Part shown: in pieces, positions 23,743-37,028 of the stretch
How positions within the stretch are numbered: the first letter of the stretch is position 1
How the letters are laid out: every line of letters begins with the position of its first letter
DNA from: Ovis canadensis
Lineage: Eukaryota; Chordata; Mammalia; Artiodactyla; Bovidae
Assembly (NCBI RefSeq): GCF_042477335.2
Contig: NC_091251.1
Coordinates: 83,467,501-83,531,500, forward strand
DNA length: 64,000 bases
Direction: 5' to 3'
Made by a program: the position numbers and the translations under genes
The notes under the pieces: model-generated
Database searches by the model: none
What the model was told of the DNA's origin: nothing
Seen by the model: only the letters and a program-made list of their open reading frames with translations

Positions 23743-23981
23743 TGACTCTGGGAGGGCTTCCCTGATGGCTCAGTGGTAAAGAGTTCACCTGCCAATGTAG
23801 GAAATGTGGGTTCGATCCCTGGGTCAGGAAGATCCCCTGAAGAAGGAAATGGCAATCCATTCCAGTACTTTTGCCTGGGAAATCCCATGGACTAGGGAGC
23901 CTGGTGGGCTACAGTCGATGGTATCTCTTAAGAGTCGAACACGACTTAGCAACTAAACAGCAACAACAAATGACTCTGGGA
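23743..23981 (+). repeat. Bov-tA SINE with target-site duplication
   Basis: Forward copy at 23754-23970 with an 'aaacagcaacaacaaa' tail. The 11-bp duplication tgactctggga is at 23743-23753 and 23971-23981. Confidence 0.93.
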
Positions 23982-24148
23982 AGGCTATTCCAAAGTGGCC
24001 CTCAAAGGAGAGTATTAGCTCAAGATCCTGCTTAAAATTAAAATGATAAAATGTCCTATTTCTATAATAGGCATTTACTTTTTTTTAAACTAAAATTAGA
24101 ACTTGCTAATTGGTTTCTAATATGTGACTATTACTAAGACACACCTAC

Positions 24149-24801
24149 CAATTAAATGCTTGTAAGGTAGTTGATGATCTCGAAGGTTCAGGTGAGCAAT
24201 GTGTCCAACTCTGCTAAACCCTGAGGTCACATCTTGACCTTCAGGAAGCACAGCTCTCAAGATTTCTTCTGACTTAAAGTTTTCATAAGTTAGGTCCAAA
24301 TTATACTTCGATATTTGTGGATTGACATTCAGCTGCTTTAAAATACTGAGTTCTTCTTTCTCAAAGGAATCAACGGTAAACATTTTATAGGGATCCAACA
24401 TAATTAGTCTACCTTCTTCATCTTCTGGATCTTCAATCACACGTTTTATGCCTGGGCGCTGCAGTGCTGCTCTTTTAAGGGATCGCATCAGTTTATTGAC
24501 TACCTCTTTCCTCACTTTAAGCACTGGGATGGTGACTGTCTTTTTAAAAGCTGTTCTATCAAGTTCTGTCATTCCTCGGACATCGGAGGGTGGGGAAAAC
24601 AATTCAGAGTCTCTGTGATTTGTTTCTATTTCAGGCATGGTTGAGAATCTTTTTCTTTGATCCAGCAAGAAAATAACAGGTACTCTGCTAAGCTTCTGTA
24701 TCAACGATGCCCAAGGTAGTAGAACCAGTGATGCTGACTCAGTTATTCTACAGCTTGCCACTTTGAGAAGTCTTCTTGAGAATCCAAATTGTTTCAATAA
24801 G
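24149..24801 (-). CDS. TRMT5: TRMT5 coding exon 2
   Basis: TRMT5 is the tRNA (guanine37-N1)-methyltransferase. It places m1G next to the anticodon in cytosolic and mitochondrial tRNAs and so prevents +1 frameshifting. Exon 2 follows acceptor tttatttttag (AG at 24803-24802), and its first base completes Ser2. It reads [13 protein letters not shown], a basic, acid-poor start suited to mitochondrial import, and a second Met at about residue 57 (RKRFSTMPE) could begin a shorter form. Family blocks follow: [47 protein letters not shown] and [19 protein letters not shown] before donor gtaggt. An in-frame ATG further upstream (24914) would need the acceptor region to be retained and is less likely to be used. 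Confidence 0.95.
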
Positions 24802-25966
24802 CTAAAAATAAAGCATTCAATTAAAACAACTACCATAAAGCTACAAACTATCTTAACATGTTCACGAGTCTTAATAAAAATTTTAATTGTTTCAAATAAC
24901 CTGCTAAATGCCAAAGATGAAAACTTTTAGTGGTATGTGAGAAGTGTAATATTAATTTCTCCAGGATAGGATGACTTTTATTAGTAGTAAATAATAAATC
25001 TGTATACTTCCAGCCCCACTGTGGCCTAGACTAGGGTTTAGTGATCCATCACTCTTGCTATAGTCAACAAACCTCCCCACCCACAATTTTCTACAGAACA
25101 TTTTGGGACTGGAAGGCCGAAATTTTAAGTTCAAGGATCATCTCTAAGCGAAATGGTCACTATATTGATAATTTTACCAATGTCAATATTTAAAAGGATA
25201 TTCTTATGGAAGCTTATTGGGTCAGATATTGTGCTGAACGCTTTACTCACAGTAACAATCTTGGGAGATGTGTGGTGTTGCATTCTCATTTCTGCAAAGG
25301 TGTAAACTGAAGCTCAGAAATAGGTTAATTGACCCAAAATCTTGTTGCTGTAAATCGTTGAGCAAGGCCTAAAATCCAGGGCCTGCGTTCTTAATCTATT
25401 TCTATGTTGTCTCTGATGTTTTACTGCCTCAAGTCCTACCCATAAGTAGAGGTTTCAGGATTTCTAGGATGGGAACTTCGCTGAGTGTTACATGCACATC
25501 CCATTAGTATCAGTGATTCATTTTGCCTTCCGGAATACGAAGAAGGAACTGTTAAGGAAGGGCCCTGCCTAGGAACCCTGTAAAGCAACTGTCAAAAAGT
25601 TGACAGGCTTCAAACTGGGTTTAGCAGTTAACCAGATGTGTGATCTTGGGTAAATTACTTAAAGTGAATCTCTGCTTTCCACAAGTAAGATGTGGCTAAA
25701 GGTTCTATCGGAAAGTTCTGAAGAGATGAAACACCCCTCACTGCCCCGTACTCAGGCCTCGGCTGTGCACCGGGCGCTGGGCGCCTTCCTGCCGTTTTAG
25801 CGCCCAGACAGCGCGAGGCGGAGAGCCGCCGAGCCGACCGGTTCTGCCACCGGACCCTCAGCCCCTTCGAACTCTCTCTCAAGGGCACCACGGCCGCCAC
25901 TTCACCAACGTCACCATCCCATTTCCTGGCGTCGCCCCGTAGCTGGCTCCAAGACCAGACCCTCAC
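24802..25966 (-). other. TRMT5: TRMT5 intron 1
   Basis: Donor gtgagg at 25966-25961, acceptor as described for exon 2. The exon 1-proximal part (about 25740-25966) is CpG-rich and belongs to the promoter island. A MIR remnant lies at 25205-25395. ORFs in the GC-rich part are chance frames. Confidence 0.85.
25205..25395 (-). repeat. MIR SINE remnant
   Basis: Reverse MIR blocks: 'gatattgtgctgaacgctttactcacagtaac', 'aaaggtgtaaactgaagctcagaaataggttaattgacccaaaatc'. It is diverged and colinear. Confidence 0.75.
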
Positions 25967-25971
25967 CTCAT
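25967..25971 (-). CDS. TRMT5: TRMT5 coding exon 1 (start codon)
   Basis: ATG at 25971-25969 plus two bases (AG) precede the donor gtgagg, and joining to exon 2 gives [10 protein letters not shown]. The context cagagcATGA has A at -3. The five coding bases make the whole CDS 5+653+125+655+53 = 1491 nt, exactly 497 codons with the stop, which supports the phase. The human protein as remembered starts with a different handful of residues, so the start is the least certain part of the model. Confidence 0.75.
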
Positions 25972-27751
<1,780 letters not shown>

Positions 27752-29070
27752 TGAGTTTTTTTCTTATTTTACTATTTTTTTTTTTTCATTTTGATAGTAC
27801 ATTGAGAAGCAAAGAGATAGGCTGTAGAACTTGGTATTATACAACTTCTAGTTATTTCTGGGGTTCTTCTTATTCTTATATTGTTGCTAGTCTGTAGCTT
27901 GGAAGGATGCTATATAATTTGTTTTTTTTTTAATCCAAAGTGTGGCTAATTTTTAAAAAAAGAGAAACTTGATCCACATTCCTTAATAACCTTAACAAGT
28001 GGCTTATTTGTTGTGTTCAGTGAGCCAAAGTAAATCAGAGTTTATCAGTCATGCAGCTTATTTATAGTGATTTTGTGATTGTAAATAATACATATAATAC
28101 TTTAGTTTCTCTCCATCTCTTTCTCTCCTCCTGTTAAGTAGTTACATGTACCCTGTGTTTATTCCTTTACATCTTTTAAGACTCAGCTCATAGGCGAGTT
28201 TGCCCAAGACAGAAGACATTGCTGTCTTTTCTGTGTTTCCATAGTACTTTTATATTCATTCTTTTATTATAGTGTAATTATCTGTTTGCAAGTTATTTTC
28301 CCCGCTGAACTCTGAAATCCTTTAGGACTAGATCTTATCCTTAGCATGGAGCATCATGCTTAATAGAATGAATGAATGAACAAGTTTGTTTTGTCAGTAC
28401 AAGCAGACCTATTTTTCCTATGAAATTTAAAATACAGTCTCATAAAGGATCATTTTTGCTTTTACTTTGAATTTCTTGGTTAGCTAACCAACTTTTAAGT
28501 AACCCAACTTGCTTTTATTATGGGATATATTTGCAAACTTTCATAGTTTTAAAACTTAAAAGCTATGTATGACACCTCAGGCAAGACATAATCATACGAC
28601 TTATTTCTTAGTTCCAATTGAAAAATCACACTTTTTACTGCAGGATCTCACATGCAGATATATACCACTGATTGGGTGCTTGCTGAATCATATCACAGTT
28701 TCCACCTGGTGATGCCAACCTTATTTTGTGAGGTCTCTGACATCAGTTGACAAGTATACTCTCACCTCTCCATTTTGCTACTTATTCACAAGTATTAAGT
28801 GGACTGCAAAGATAGAATGTCTTCAGCTTCAGGAGCACTCCTCTGGAAACTTGTCTTGCCAATATCTTCCTGAGAATAAGTAAGGGATTATATATGCAGT
28901 TTCTTTTCATACTTTTGGTGAGAGGACCCCAATTATTACATTACACATTTTTCAAATCATGTCATTAAAAGTGTGTTAACTGTATTTTTTTGGTTTGCTT
29001 TGTTGAGTATGTTTAATAGATGCTGAAATGCAGTGTTTATTCAAAATTATAGGGAGGCACTCATCACTGA

Positions 29071-29290
29071 GGGCTTCCCAGATGGCTCAGCAGTAAAGAA
29101 CTCACCTGACAATGCAGGGGATGTAAGACACGTGGATTCGATCCCTGGGTTGGGAAGATCCCCTGGAAGAGGGAATGGCAACCCACTCCAGTATTCTTGC
29201 CTGGAGAATCTCATGGACAGAGGAGCCTGGAGGGCTACAGTCCATAGGGTTGCAAGAGTTGGACATGACTTAAATGACTAAACAACAGCA
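29071..29290 (+). repeat. Bov-tA SINE
   Basis: Forward copy from gggcttcccagatggctcag to a 'ctaaacaacagcaatg' tail. Confidence 0.92.
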
Positions 29291-29375
29291 ATGCATCGTT
29301 AAAAGGGGAGGGATAGAGTAAAGAAAAAAGACAATGGGATTTCCCAACTGAAACTTACTTCTCTTAAGTTGGAGA

Positions 29376-29462
29376 GAAGACAGAGGAGCCTTGAGGGCTA
29401 CAGTCCATAGAGTCACAAAGAATCAAACATGGCTGAAGCAACTTAGCACTCATACACATGAC
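29376..29462 (+). repeat. Bov-A SINE fragment
   Basis: Only the 3' part of a Bov-A body is present (gacagaggagccttgagggc ... cacaaagaatcaaacatggc), close behind the complete Bov-tA. Confidence 0.75.
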
Positions 29463-29561
29463 CGTTTGAATGTGAAAAAAAAAAAAAGTTTTTTCAGTGA
29501 AATACCATAAAAAGGAAACTTTTAGGGGACAAATTTGACCATGTACTCTTTTATGTTTTAG

Positions 29562-29635
29562 TTTCTTGCTGCTGATAGTCGCTCTCCTGGCTTCTTACTC
29601 AGTTCATCTCCTGCTTAGCTTGTGTATTCAGACAG
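29562..29635 (+). CDS. SLC38A6: SLC38A6 coding exon 3
   Basis: Acceptor ttatgttttag, then T completes Ser, followed by FLLLIVALLASYSVHLLLSL and CIQT plus one base before gtaagt. It encodes the second hydrophobic segment. The 74-nt length keeps phase. Confidence 0.96.
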
Positions 29636-30399
29636 GTAAGTAAAACGTGTGCATTTGATAAAATAGCCTATTGAGATCATGTCAGCCAGGTTGGCTGTCT
29701 CAGATCTAATTTCCAGTGGGAATATTAGGTAGGGTGGTTGAAATGGAGGATTTCAGAAGGTCAGAATATATGGAGCCAGTCCTTCAGGGGAATATCCGAG
29801 GACAGATGAGGAGGAGGAAACCAGCCTTCTTCCCCTGCCTTTCTCCACAAGATGTGACGTAGTTTTCTAGGTTAGAGTAGATTAGGGAAAGCACCTGAAA
29901 GAGGTTTAAAGGATCCAGACCTTGTGTCAGGGAGAAGCAGTACCCAGGTGTTCATGCTGATCATCTTTCTCCTAGGGTGATCAGTTTCTGGAGAACACCT
30001 TCCCAGATCTACTGCTGTCTCTGCCCCCCGTATGTAGATGTGTATATATAAATAAGTTTTTTCCACTTATGCAGTTCAGACATGTATTGAATAAGTTCTT
30101 TTAAGTTGCAATGAGTAAGTGTATGGATCATGGAACTGCTTTGTTAAAGTTTTTCTTTTGGCATTAACAAATACTCTGTGTCCACCAATCCTGGTCTTTC
30201 TATCTGCCTAGGCTGATCTCCCTTTGGATTAGGACAGTTATGATGCCAGAATCATGAGTTTAAGTCTCATATGGATGGGTTCATTTTGCCCTGTTGTTTT
30301 CAGGTTTTTAAGAAACACAACAGATACATAAAATAGATAAAAATGGGATTGTTCTGGTTGAAACAGGTGTTTCTTGAGTATTTTAAGACTTCAGAACAG

Positions 30400-30580
30400 A
30401 GTTCTAAATCCACAGCTCTAGTCTGTTTAATCTGTCTATGCATCAGACGCATCTGCAGATTGTTCTGTAAACAGAGGTTTCTAAGCCTCAGGGATTCTAA
30501 TTCCAAAAATCTGAGGTAGGATTCAGGAATCTCTTTTTAAAAGTCCTCCAGGGGACTCTTACACAACACTGACTTAGGAT
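30400..30580. repeat. MER5-like hAT remnant
   Basis: Degenerate blocks such as 'gcatctgcagattgttctgtaa', 'cctcagggattctaattcc' and 'ctgaggtaggattcaggaatctc' resemble the MER5A type of short hAT-Charlie element. Both ends are worn. Confidence 0.5.
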
Positions 30581-31314
30581 CCATAGTTCATAGCTGTAAG
30601 TTGTGTCATTGCTTTTGGTCACTCAACCAACAAATACATTCCTTTGCTTGCAGGGGGCTTGGGTGACTGTGCAGACAGATAGAAATACTAGGAAATGATG
30701 CAATATTAATCACAAAGTAACAAGTTGTTCATAATACAACATCCCAAATTCAGGAGTAAGAGCATTAAAGAAGTATATTTATAAATCCTGCTGAAACATG
30801 ACTGAATTTTAATGCATGTTTTGAAATTTTGCCTCTTTGTTTAAAAAAGTTATTTTTACTTAATTGTGATAGTTTATCTAACATCTTCATAGGTTATTTT
30901 ATCATGGTTTCTACTAAAAGATTAATATGTTAGTCAATCATGTGGCACTTGTGTCTTCATTATCTGAAGTGTTTTGCTTTATTAATTTAAATTATTTGGA
31001 AGTAGTATTCAATTTATGAAGATTTCCAGATAATGCTATTTTTTTTTTTTTTTTGCTTTCCTTCAAATCATATGTATTTAACTTTAAAATTCTGACATCT
31101 GTTGTTCTTTCTATAACTTTGGGACATCTAAAGTGAAAAGCTCTGTTTCTCTTCCTTTTTTCTTTTTCTTTGATTTTTTGTAGCTTACTTGGTCCATGAA
31201 CTAACTTCTTCATGATTCTTCATACACAGTGCTGCACCTGTCTGCTGTTGATTGAATTCCTTCAGTTACTGTAAAGTTCTCTGTGGAGGTAGGCTTTAAA
31301 AATAATAACAAATC

Positions 31315-31354
31315 ATATATATATATATATATATATATAGCATATGCATATGCT
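31315..31354. repeat. (AT)n microsatellite followed by a 16-bp palindrome
   Basis: About 12 AT units (31315-31338) run into agcatatgcatatgct (31339-31354), which equals its own reverse complement. Confidence 0.9.
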
Positions 31355-31525
31355 ATACATATATGCTAGAGAATAATACACAGCTAAATTTCTCTCTAGT
31401 TTGTTGGACTGTCATAAAAGAGTATTCAGACTGGATTTGTTGATTGGAGAAAGAATTATCACAAGTCTTTACAGATTAGCTTCATTATTTGCCTGGAGCA
31501 CAATAAAAATTCTACTTTTATAAAA

Positions 31526-31796
31526 GTTCAGTTCAGTTACTCAGTCATGTCCGACTCTTTGCAACCCCATGAATTGCAGCACGCCAGGCCTCCCTGTCCA
31601 TTACCAACTCCCGTGGTTCACTCAGACTCACATCCATCGAGTCAGTGATGCCATCCAGCCATCTCATCCTCGGTCGTCCCCTTCTCCTCCTGCCCCCAAT
31701 CCTTCCCAGCATCAGAGTCTTTTCCAATGAGTCAACTCTTCGCATGAGGTGGCCAAAGTACTGGAGTTTCAGCTTTAGCATCATTCCTTCCCAAGA
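31526..31796 (-). repeat. BovB 3' fragment
   Basis: Reverse BovB terminal part (agttcagttactcagtcatg ... gtggccaaagtactggag). The - strand frame with [20 protein letters not shown] is the BovB reverse-transcriptase C-terminus, not a cellular gene. Confidence 0.9.
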
Positions 31797-31917
31797 ACAG
31801 GATTTCTATTCATGAAATTCTGCTATTTTTAATTTTATATAGGATTTGGGATCTGTCTGGACTTTCCTTGAGGGCTGAGGCATATAAGATACCTTTATCT
31901 CTCTAGCCTTAGTTTGT

Positions 31918-32060
31918 CCTTAGTCATTTCAGTCATGTCCAACTCTGAATCCCCATGGACTATAGCCCGCCAGGCTCCTTTGTCCATGGAATTCTCTAGG
32001 CAAGAATACTGGACTGAGGAGCCACTCCCTTCTCCAGAGGATGTTCCTGACCCAGAAAAC
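31918..32060 (-). repeat. Bov-tA SINE, partial
   Basis: Reverse Bov-A body ending at 'gatgttcctgacccag'. The tRNA-like head is missing. Confidence 0.85.
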
Positions 32061-32247
32061 CTTAGTTTGCCAATTCTAAAATGATAGTGGTAATGCTTTT
32101 CTCTTGGGATTATTGTGAGAATGAAATATAATGACATACACAAAATGTCAAGTCCTTGGTAAAATGCTAGTAGCTTTTATTATTATGAGTTCTCATTGGG
32201 CCAGAATCCATAAGGATTGCCAAGTATGTTTATATATATGTATATAT

Positions 32248-32352
32248 TTTGGCTGCATGGCATGTGGGATCTTAGTTCCCCAACCAGAAATTGAACCCAT
32301 GTTCCCTGCAGTAGCAGAGTCTTAACCGCTGGACCACCAAGGAGTTCCCCCA
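32248..32352 (-). repeat. CHR-type tRNA-Glu SINE
   Basis: Reverse orientation: 'ttggctgcatggcatgtggg', 'ttagttccccaaccagaaat', then 'gcagagtcttaaccgctgga' and 'ccaccaaggagttccc'. This is the cetartiodactyl CHR SINE design. Confidence 0.82.
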
Positions 32353-32711
32353 AGGTGCTGTACATACTGTACTGCTGTCCCAGAAACAGTTGGCTCATTA
32401 TGATTCTCTGGGGAAGTGTTTATGCTCTGGGAATAAATGAAGAGCTCCCCTCCTCTGGTTTCCACATCAGTGTCAACAGAAGAGAATCAGAGTCTTAGAA
32501 CTCTGCCTGTATCTGGTCAGGTCCCTACTTCCTAGTCCTTGCTCCCTACCACTCACTGCATTGTCATCATTATTTGCCTTGAGATCATGTGGATTAATAA
32601 TCTTATACCACTTAATTTATGTCAATTTATGTCACTCAGTTGATGTCAATCAGTTCAAGAATCCTATGTTATCCTTCATTTCCCAGACTCACCCAATATA
32701 GTTCTGTCATT

Positions 32712-32830
32712 TTCTTTTTTTAATTTTATTGAAGTATAGTTGATTTACAATGTTGTGTTAATTTCTGCTATACAACAGAGTGATTCAGTTATACAAATAT
32801 GTGCATTTTTTAATATTCTATTCCATTATG
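32712..32830 (-). repeat. Artiodactyl L1 3' UTR fragment
   Basis: Begins with a T-rich tail followed by 'attgaagtatagttgattta' and 'ctgctatacaacagagtgat', the reverse of a common artiodactyl L1 3' end. Confidence 0.6.
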
Positions 32831-32859
32831 GTTTATCACAGGATATTGATAACTCTTCT

Positions 32860-34880
32860 GAATATTTCCTTACCTTTCTTACTCTAGGAGAACCTAAAAC
32901 TTCTCTGTGAACACTGCTTTCCCTGCAGTTCTCTTAAGTGGCCTCTCTTTTCTCTTCCATGTCCCTCATACTGGTCTGAAGATAGGATAGATGTCCTACT
33001 GACATCTCATTTCTACTTCCTCTCCCTAAACCCCAGCTTTGAATCTCATAAAGTCTACCTTATGGATATCATATACTGACTCCTCAGCCATGTTCTGTCA
33101 CTTTGTGAACATTTTAGCGTCTGCTTTCCTTTCAGTTTCTTCAGTGTCACCCCATCTGGATGGGTACTGGATGATTTCAGTACCCATGTAGATAATCTAA
33201 CACTTGCATTTCCTTAACTTTTTCTCTTCTAATGATTATATTCTCTGCCTACCTCAGCTACTTATTTCCCTGGTCATACTATTGATCTTGTCTTTACCAA
33301 AATTTCATCCCCTCCAAAATCTCATTTTCAAGAATCCACCCTCCAAAAACTACCATGTTTTTAACTTTTAAAAAAATTCATTCCCTCAAGTATTCCAACT
33401 CTGGCAATTCTTCGCCCCCCACCTGGATTTAAGTTCATCGATCTTCTCCTTCTGCTCTCTCCTTCACTCTCGTCCATATTTTCCTCTCTGCATCCAGTTG
33501 AAGTTTCTTGTTGTTACAGTCACACCTTTGCTCCTCCCTTTCACCATGTTACTTTCCTGGCAAAACTCCAGTCATAGTTAAATGTAACAGCCTACCTCAC
33601 ACATGCACCTGTGCAGTTGCCTATTCCTGAAGAAGAACATGAAGCCATGCAGATCAGTGTCACTGTAATTCAGTGTCTAGTGGATCTATGAGATAGTGGA
33701 TCTGTGATGCTATCATCTAATCCTTATCAGCTTCTTCAGTTCATTCACTTGCTTACTCTGCTACCGAGGAGATGGCTTTCATTTCTTCTTTCTCTCAGAC
33801 CTTCAACACATTCTCCTTGATTTCATTTTTAGCTGATATCCTCACTTTCTTTTTCACTGAGAAAACAGAAATAATCATAAAAGAACTTTATAAGCTCTTA
33901 CTGCCACTTCCACCCACCTGTCTTCACCTGTACCTTATATTCTGTTACTTTGGATGAACTGATGAACTCTCTGTGTTCCTGTCTGAGGCTTAGCCCCTCC
34001 ACTTCTGCTGTGACCCCGTCTGCTCTCACCTACAGTCTTCAGCCACTTTCTCCCTTCCGTCTTCTTTTTCATCATCTTTGTACCTTTCTTTCTATCAGTT
34101 TACAAATAGACTATAATTTCTTCCACTTAAAAAATGACTCTGCATTCATTCACTATGCCCCCTGCCTTCATAGGGGATGACTATCAGGTGGCGCTAGTGG
34201 TAAAGCACCTGCCTGCCAGTGCAAGAGACTCAAGTTCAATCCCTGGGTCAGGAAGATCCCCTGGAAGAGTTCATGGCAACCCACTCCAGTATTCTTGCCT
34301 GGAGAATCCCATGGACAGAGGAGCCTGGAGGGCCCCAGTCCACAGGGCCGTGAAGATTCGGACACAACTAAAGCTGTTTAGCACACATGCACACCATTGT
34401 AGTAAAGCTCTTGTCAAAATAGTTGTCTATACTTCCCCTTCCTCTTATTCTCTCTCGAACATTCTTCAGTCAGCCTTTCCCCATTATTACACAGAAATTA
34501 TTGTACCAGCATCTTCCACATTGCTGATCCAGAGGTCACTTCTGTCTTCATCTTAGTTGACTAGTCAGCACCATTGGACACAGTTGGTTACACCTTCCTC
34601 TGTAAAACGCTTATTCATACTCTCCTGGTTTCCTTCCTGTTTCACAGAATATGCTTTTCCTCTGCTAAATCCTTTTTATCTCCCTGTCTTCTAAACACTG
34701 GAGTATCCCTGGTACTGTTCCCCTGATCTCTTTTCTTTTACACTCTTGGGCTCATTACAGCCCCTAAAATTGATACCCCTAGCCTGGATCTCTTCCCCTG
34801 AATTTCGGACTCATATCCAACTTCCTCCACGATATTGCCACTTGGATATTTAATATGCTAATCTTGAATTTGCCTTCAGG
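32860..34880 (+). repeat. Old pyrimidine-rich interspersed sequence, family unresolved
   Basis: A long C/T-rich stretch on the + strand with blocks such as 'cctggtactgttcccctgat', 'ggactcatatccaacttcct' and 'gccacttggatatttaatat', which I know from an ancient mammalian LINE-type repeat but cannot name safely. A Bov-tA interrupts it at 34176-34395. ORFs in it have no motif. Confidence 0.4.
34176..34395 (+). repeat. Bov-tA SINE
   Basis: Forward copy with a slightly degraded head (ctatcaggtggcgctagtgg) and complete body, ending near 'ttagcacacatgcaca'. Confidence 0.9.
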
Positions 34881-35445
34881 AAGTGAATGGCTAAACTGTG
34901 GTCCGTTCAGTTAATAGAATATATATACTTCAGCACTTCAGAGAAATGAACTGTCAAGCCTTAAAGAGACATGGAGGAATCTTATAAAGGCATCTTGCTA
35001 ACTGAAAAAGCCAGTGTAAAAAGGCCGCATTTGGTATGGTTCCAACTATATGACATTCTAGGCAGGACAGAACTGTGGAGACAGTGAGAAGATCAGTAGT
35101 TGCCAGGGCTTGAGAAGGAAGGAGGAATGAATAGATGGAAGCAGAGATGCAGTTTAAGGCAGTGAGACTCTTCTGTAGGATTCTATACTGGTAAATACAT
35201 GTCGTTATTCATTGATCAGAACCATAGAATGTACAGCACCAAGGATGAACTCTAATCCATGGATTTGTGGTGATGATGATGTGTCAGTGTAGATTCACCG
35301 ATGTGACAAGTACACCCCTCTGGGGGGATTTTGATGGTGGGTGGAGCTGTGCATGTGTGGGGACAGAATGTGAAAACTATACTTTCTGCCCAATTTTGCT
35401 CTGAACCTAAAATTGCTGTAAAAATAAAATCTGTTTTTAAAAAAA
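34880..35445 (+). repeat. Old L1 (L1M type) ORF2 end and 3' UTR
   Basis: Blocks typical of old mammalian L1 3' ends appear in order: 'tggctaaactgtggtccgtt', 'gttgccagggcttgagaagg', 'gtggagctgtgcatgtgtgg', 'ctttctgcccaattttgctc' and 'aaaataaaatctg'. It is 5'-truncated and non-coding. Confidence 0.8.
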
Positions 35446-36109
35446 TTAAGAAAAGAAAAATACTCAGAGGCAGAGAGGAAACAGAGATAATTCACAGACC
35501 AGATGAAAACTTTAAAAACTATATTTAATAGCTTCAGAGAACCAAAAGAAGATATTACATCATTGAAATAAGAACAAGAAATTATTTCAAATGTATAGTA
35601 AGAGTATAAGAATCCTAGATGTTAGAAATGAAGTTTAAAATTAATTTAGTAGCTGGGTTGAAAAGAGTTAAGGAAATTTCCTGGGGGGAAATAAAAGGAA
35701 AAGGAGCTTAAAAATGGGAGAAAAAATATAAGAAAATGAGAGGATCAGTCCAGGAGGTTCAGCGTACAAATAATAAGAATTTCATGAAAACAGAAAAATT
35801 AGATGATAGAAAATTATCAACGAAATAATACAAGCCAAGTTTGTAACTGAAAGAAATTAGTTTCCAGATTGGGAGAATTTTTCCTGGTAACCAGTGTAAT
35901 AATTATAAAAGAATTCATATCAAGATGTATCTTTATGAAAAATTAGAAATACAGTTGTAAACAGACTATACTGAAAGCTTCAGAGAGGAGAAACAAACAA
36001 TTCTCATGCAAAGAGTCAAAAACTATAATGACAAAAGACTTCCTAGGAAGAACTATAAATAAGAAGGCTATAAAGCAATACCTTCAGAATTCTTGAGGAA
36101 AATGATCTC

Positions 36110-36117
36110 AATATAGA

Positions 36118-36188
<71 letters not shown>

Positions 36189-36462
36189 AAGTCGCTTCAG
36201 TCGTGTCTGACTCTGTGCGACCCCATAGACGGCAGCCCACCAGGCTTCCCCGTCCCTGGGATTCTCCAGGCAAGAATACTGGAGTGAGTTGCCATTTCCT
36301 TCTCCAATGCATGAAAGTGAAAAGTGAAAGTGAAGTTGCTCAGTCGTGTCCAACTCTTCACAACCCCATGGACTGCAGCCTACCAGGCTCCTCCATCCAT
36401 GGGATTTTCCAGGCAAGAGTACTGGAGTGGGTTGCCATTGCCTTCTCCGAATATAGAATGCT
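36110..36462 (-). repeat. Bov-A2 SINE with long CTG/CAG tail and target-site duplication
   Basis: Two Bov-A units in reverse orientation (36190-36300 and 36345-36449) joined by a 'gtgaaaagtgaaagtga' linker make Bov-A2. The 13-bp duplication aatatagaatgct is at 36110-36122 and 36450-36462. On the - strand its 3' tail is the AGC repeat described next. Confidence 0.93.
36119..36188. repeat. (CTG)22 microsatellite
   Basis: An uninterrupted run of about 22 CTG units on the + strand, the tail of the Bov-A2 on the other strand. A - strand ORF with a long Ser run is simply this repeat translated. Confidence 0.97.
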
Positions 36463-36568
36463 ACATCCTGCCAAACTATTATTTAAGTGTACAGGTAGAA
36501 TAATGACATAAAAGACTCAAAAAATTATCTCCCATACACTCTTATGTAATGAGCAATGGAGGATGCCA

Positions 36569-36988
36569 CTTACCAAAGTTCAGTTCAGTTCAGTCACTCA
36601 GTCGTGTCCAACTCTTTGCAACCCCGTGGACTGCGGCATGCCAGGCTTCCCTGTCCATCACCAACTTCCAGAGCCTGCTCAAAATCATGTCCATTAGGTT
36701 GGTGACACCATCCAACCATCTCATCCTCTGTCGTCTCCTTCTCCTCCTGCCTTCAATCTTTCCCAGCATCAGAGTCTTTTCCATTGAGTCAGTTCTTCGC
36801 ATCAGGTGGCCAAAGTATTGGAGCTTCAGCTTCAGTATCAGTCCTTCCAATGAATATTCAGGACTGATTTCCTTCGGGATTGACTGGTTGGATCTCCTTG
36901 CTGTCCAAAGGACTCTCAGGAGTCCTCTCTAACACCATAGTTCAAAAGCATCAATTCAGTGCTCAGCTTCGGTGCTCAGCTTACCAAA
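36569..36988 (-). repeat. BovB 3' fragment with target-site duplication
   Basis: Reverse BovB at 36578-36979 flanked by cttaccaaa at 36569-36577 and 36980-36988. Near its right edge the 14-bp unit ggtgctcagcttcg is nearly duplicated. Confidence 0.9.
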
Positions 36989-37028
36989 ATTAGGTGGTAC
37001 CAAAAAAATTAGGGATCCAGCACAAGGG

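Larger units (their letters stand above)
21635..24148 (-). other. TRMT5: TRMT5 intron 2
   Basis: It contains a Bov-tA (21779-21986), a BovB 3' fragment (22622-22778) and another Bov-tA (23754-23970). The remaining sequence is AT-rich and unremarkable. Confidence 0.88.

Noticed and set aside
25655..25966. 103-residue - strand ORF in TRMT5 intron 1
   Set aside because: It begins right at the splice donor in a CpG island, has no family motif, and the exon 1-exon 2 splice gives an in-frame TRMT5.
36108..36416. Protein with a long serine run
   Set aside because: It is a translation of the CTG/CAG microsatellite and the Bov-A2 SINE.
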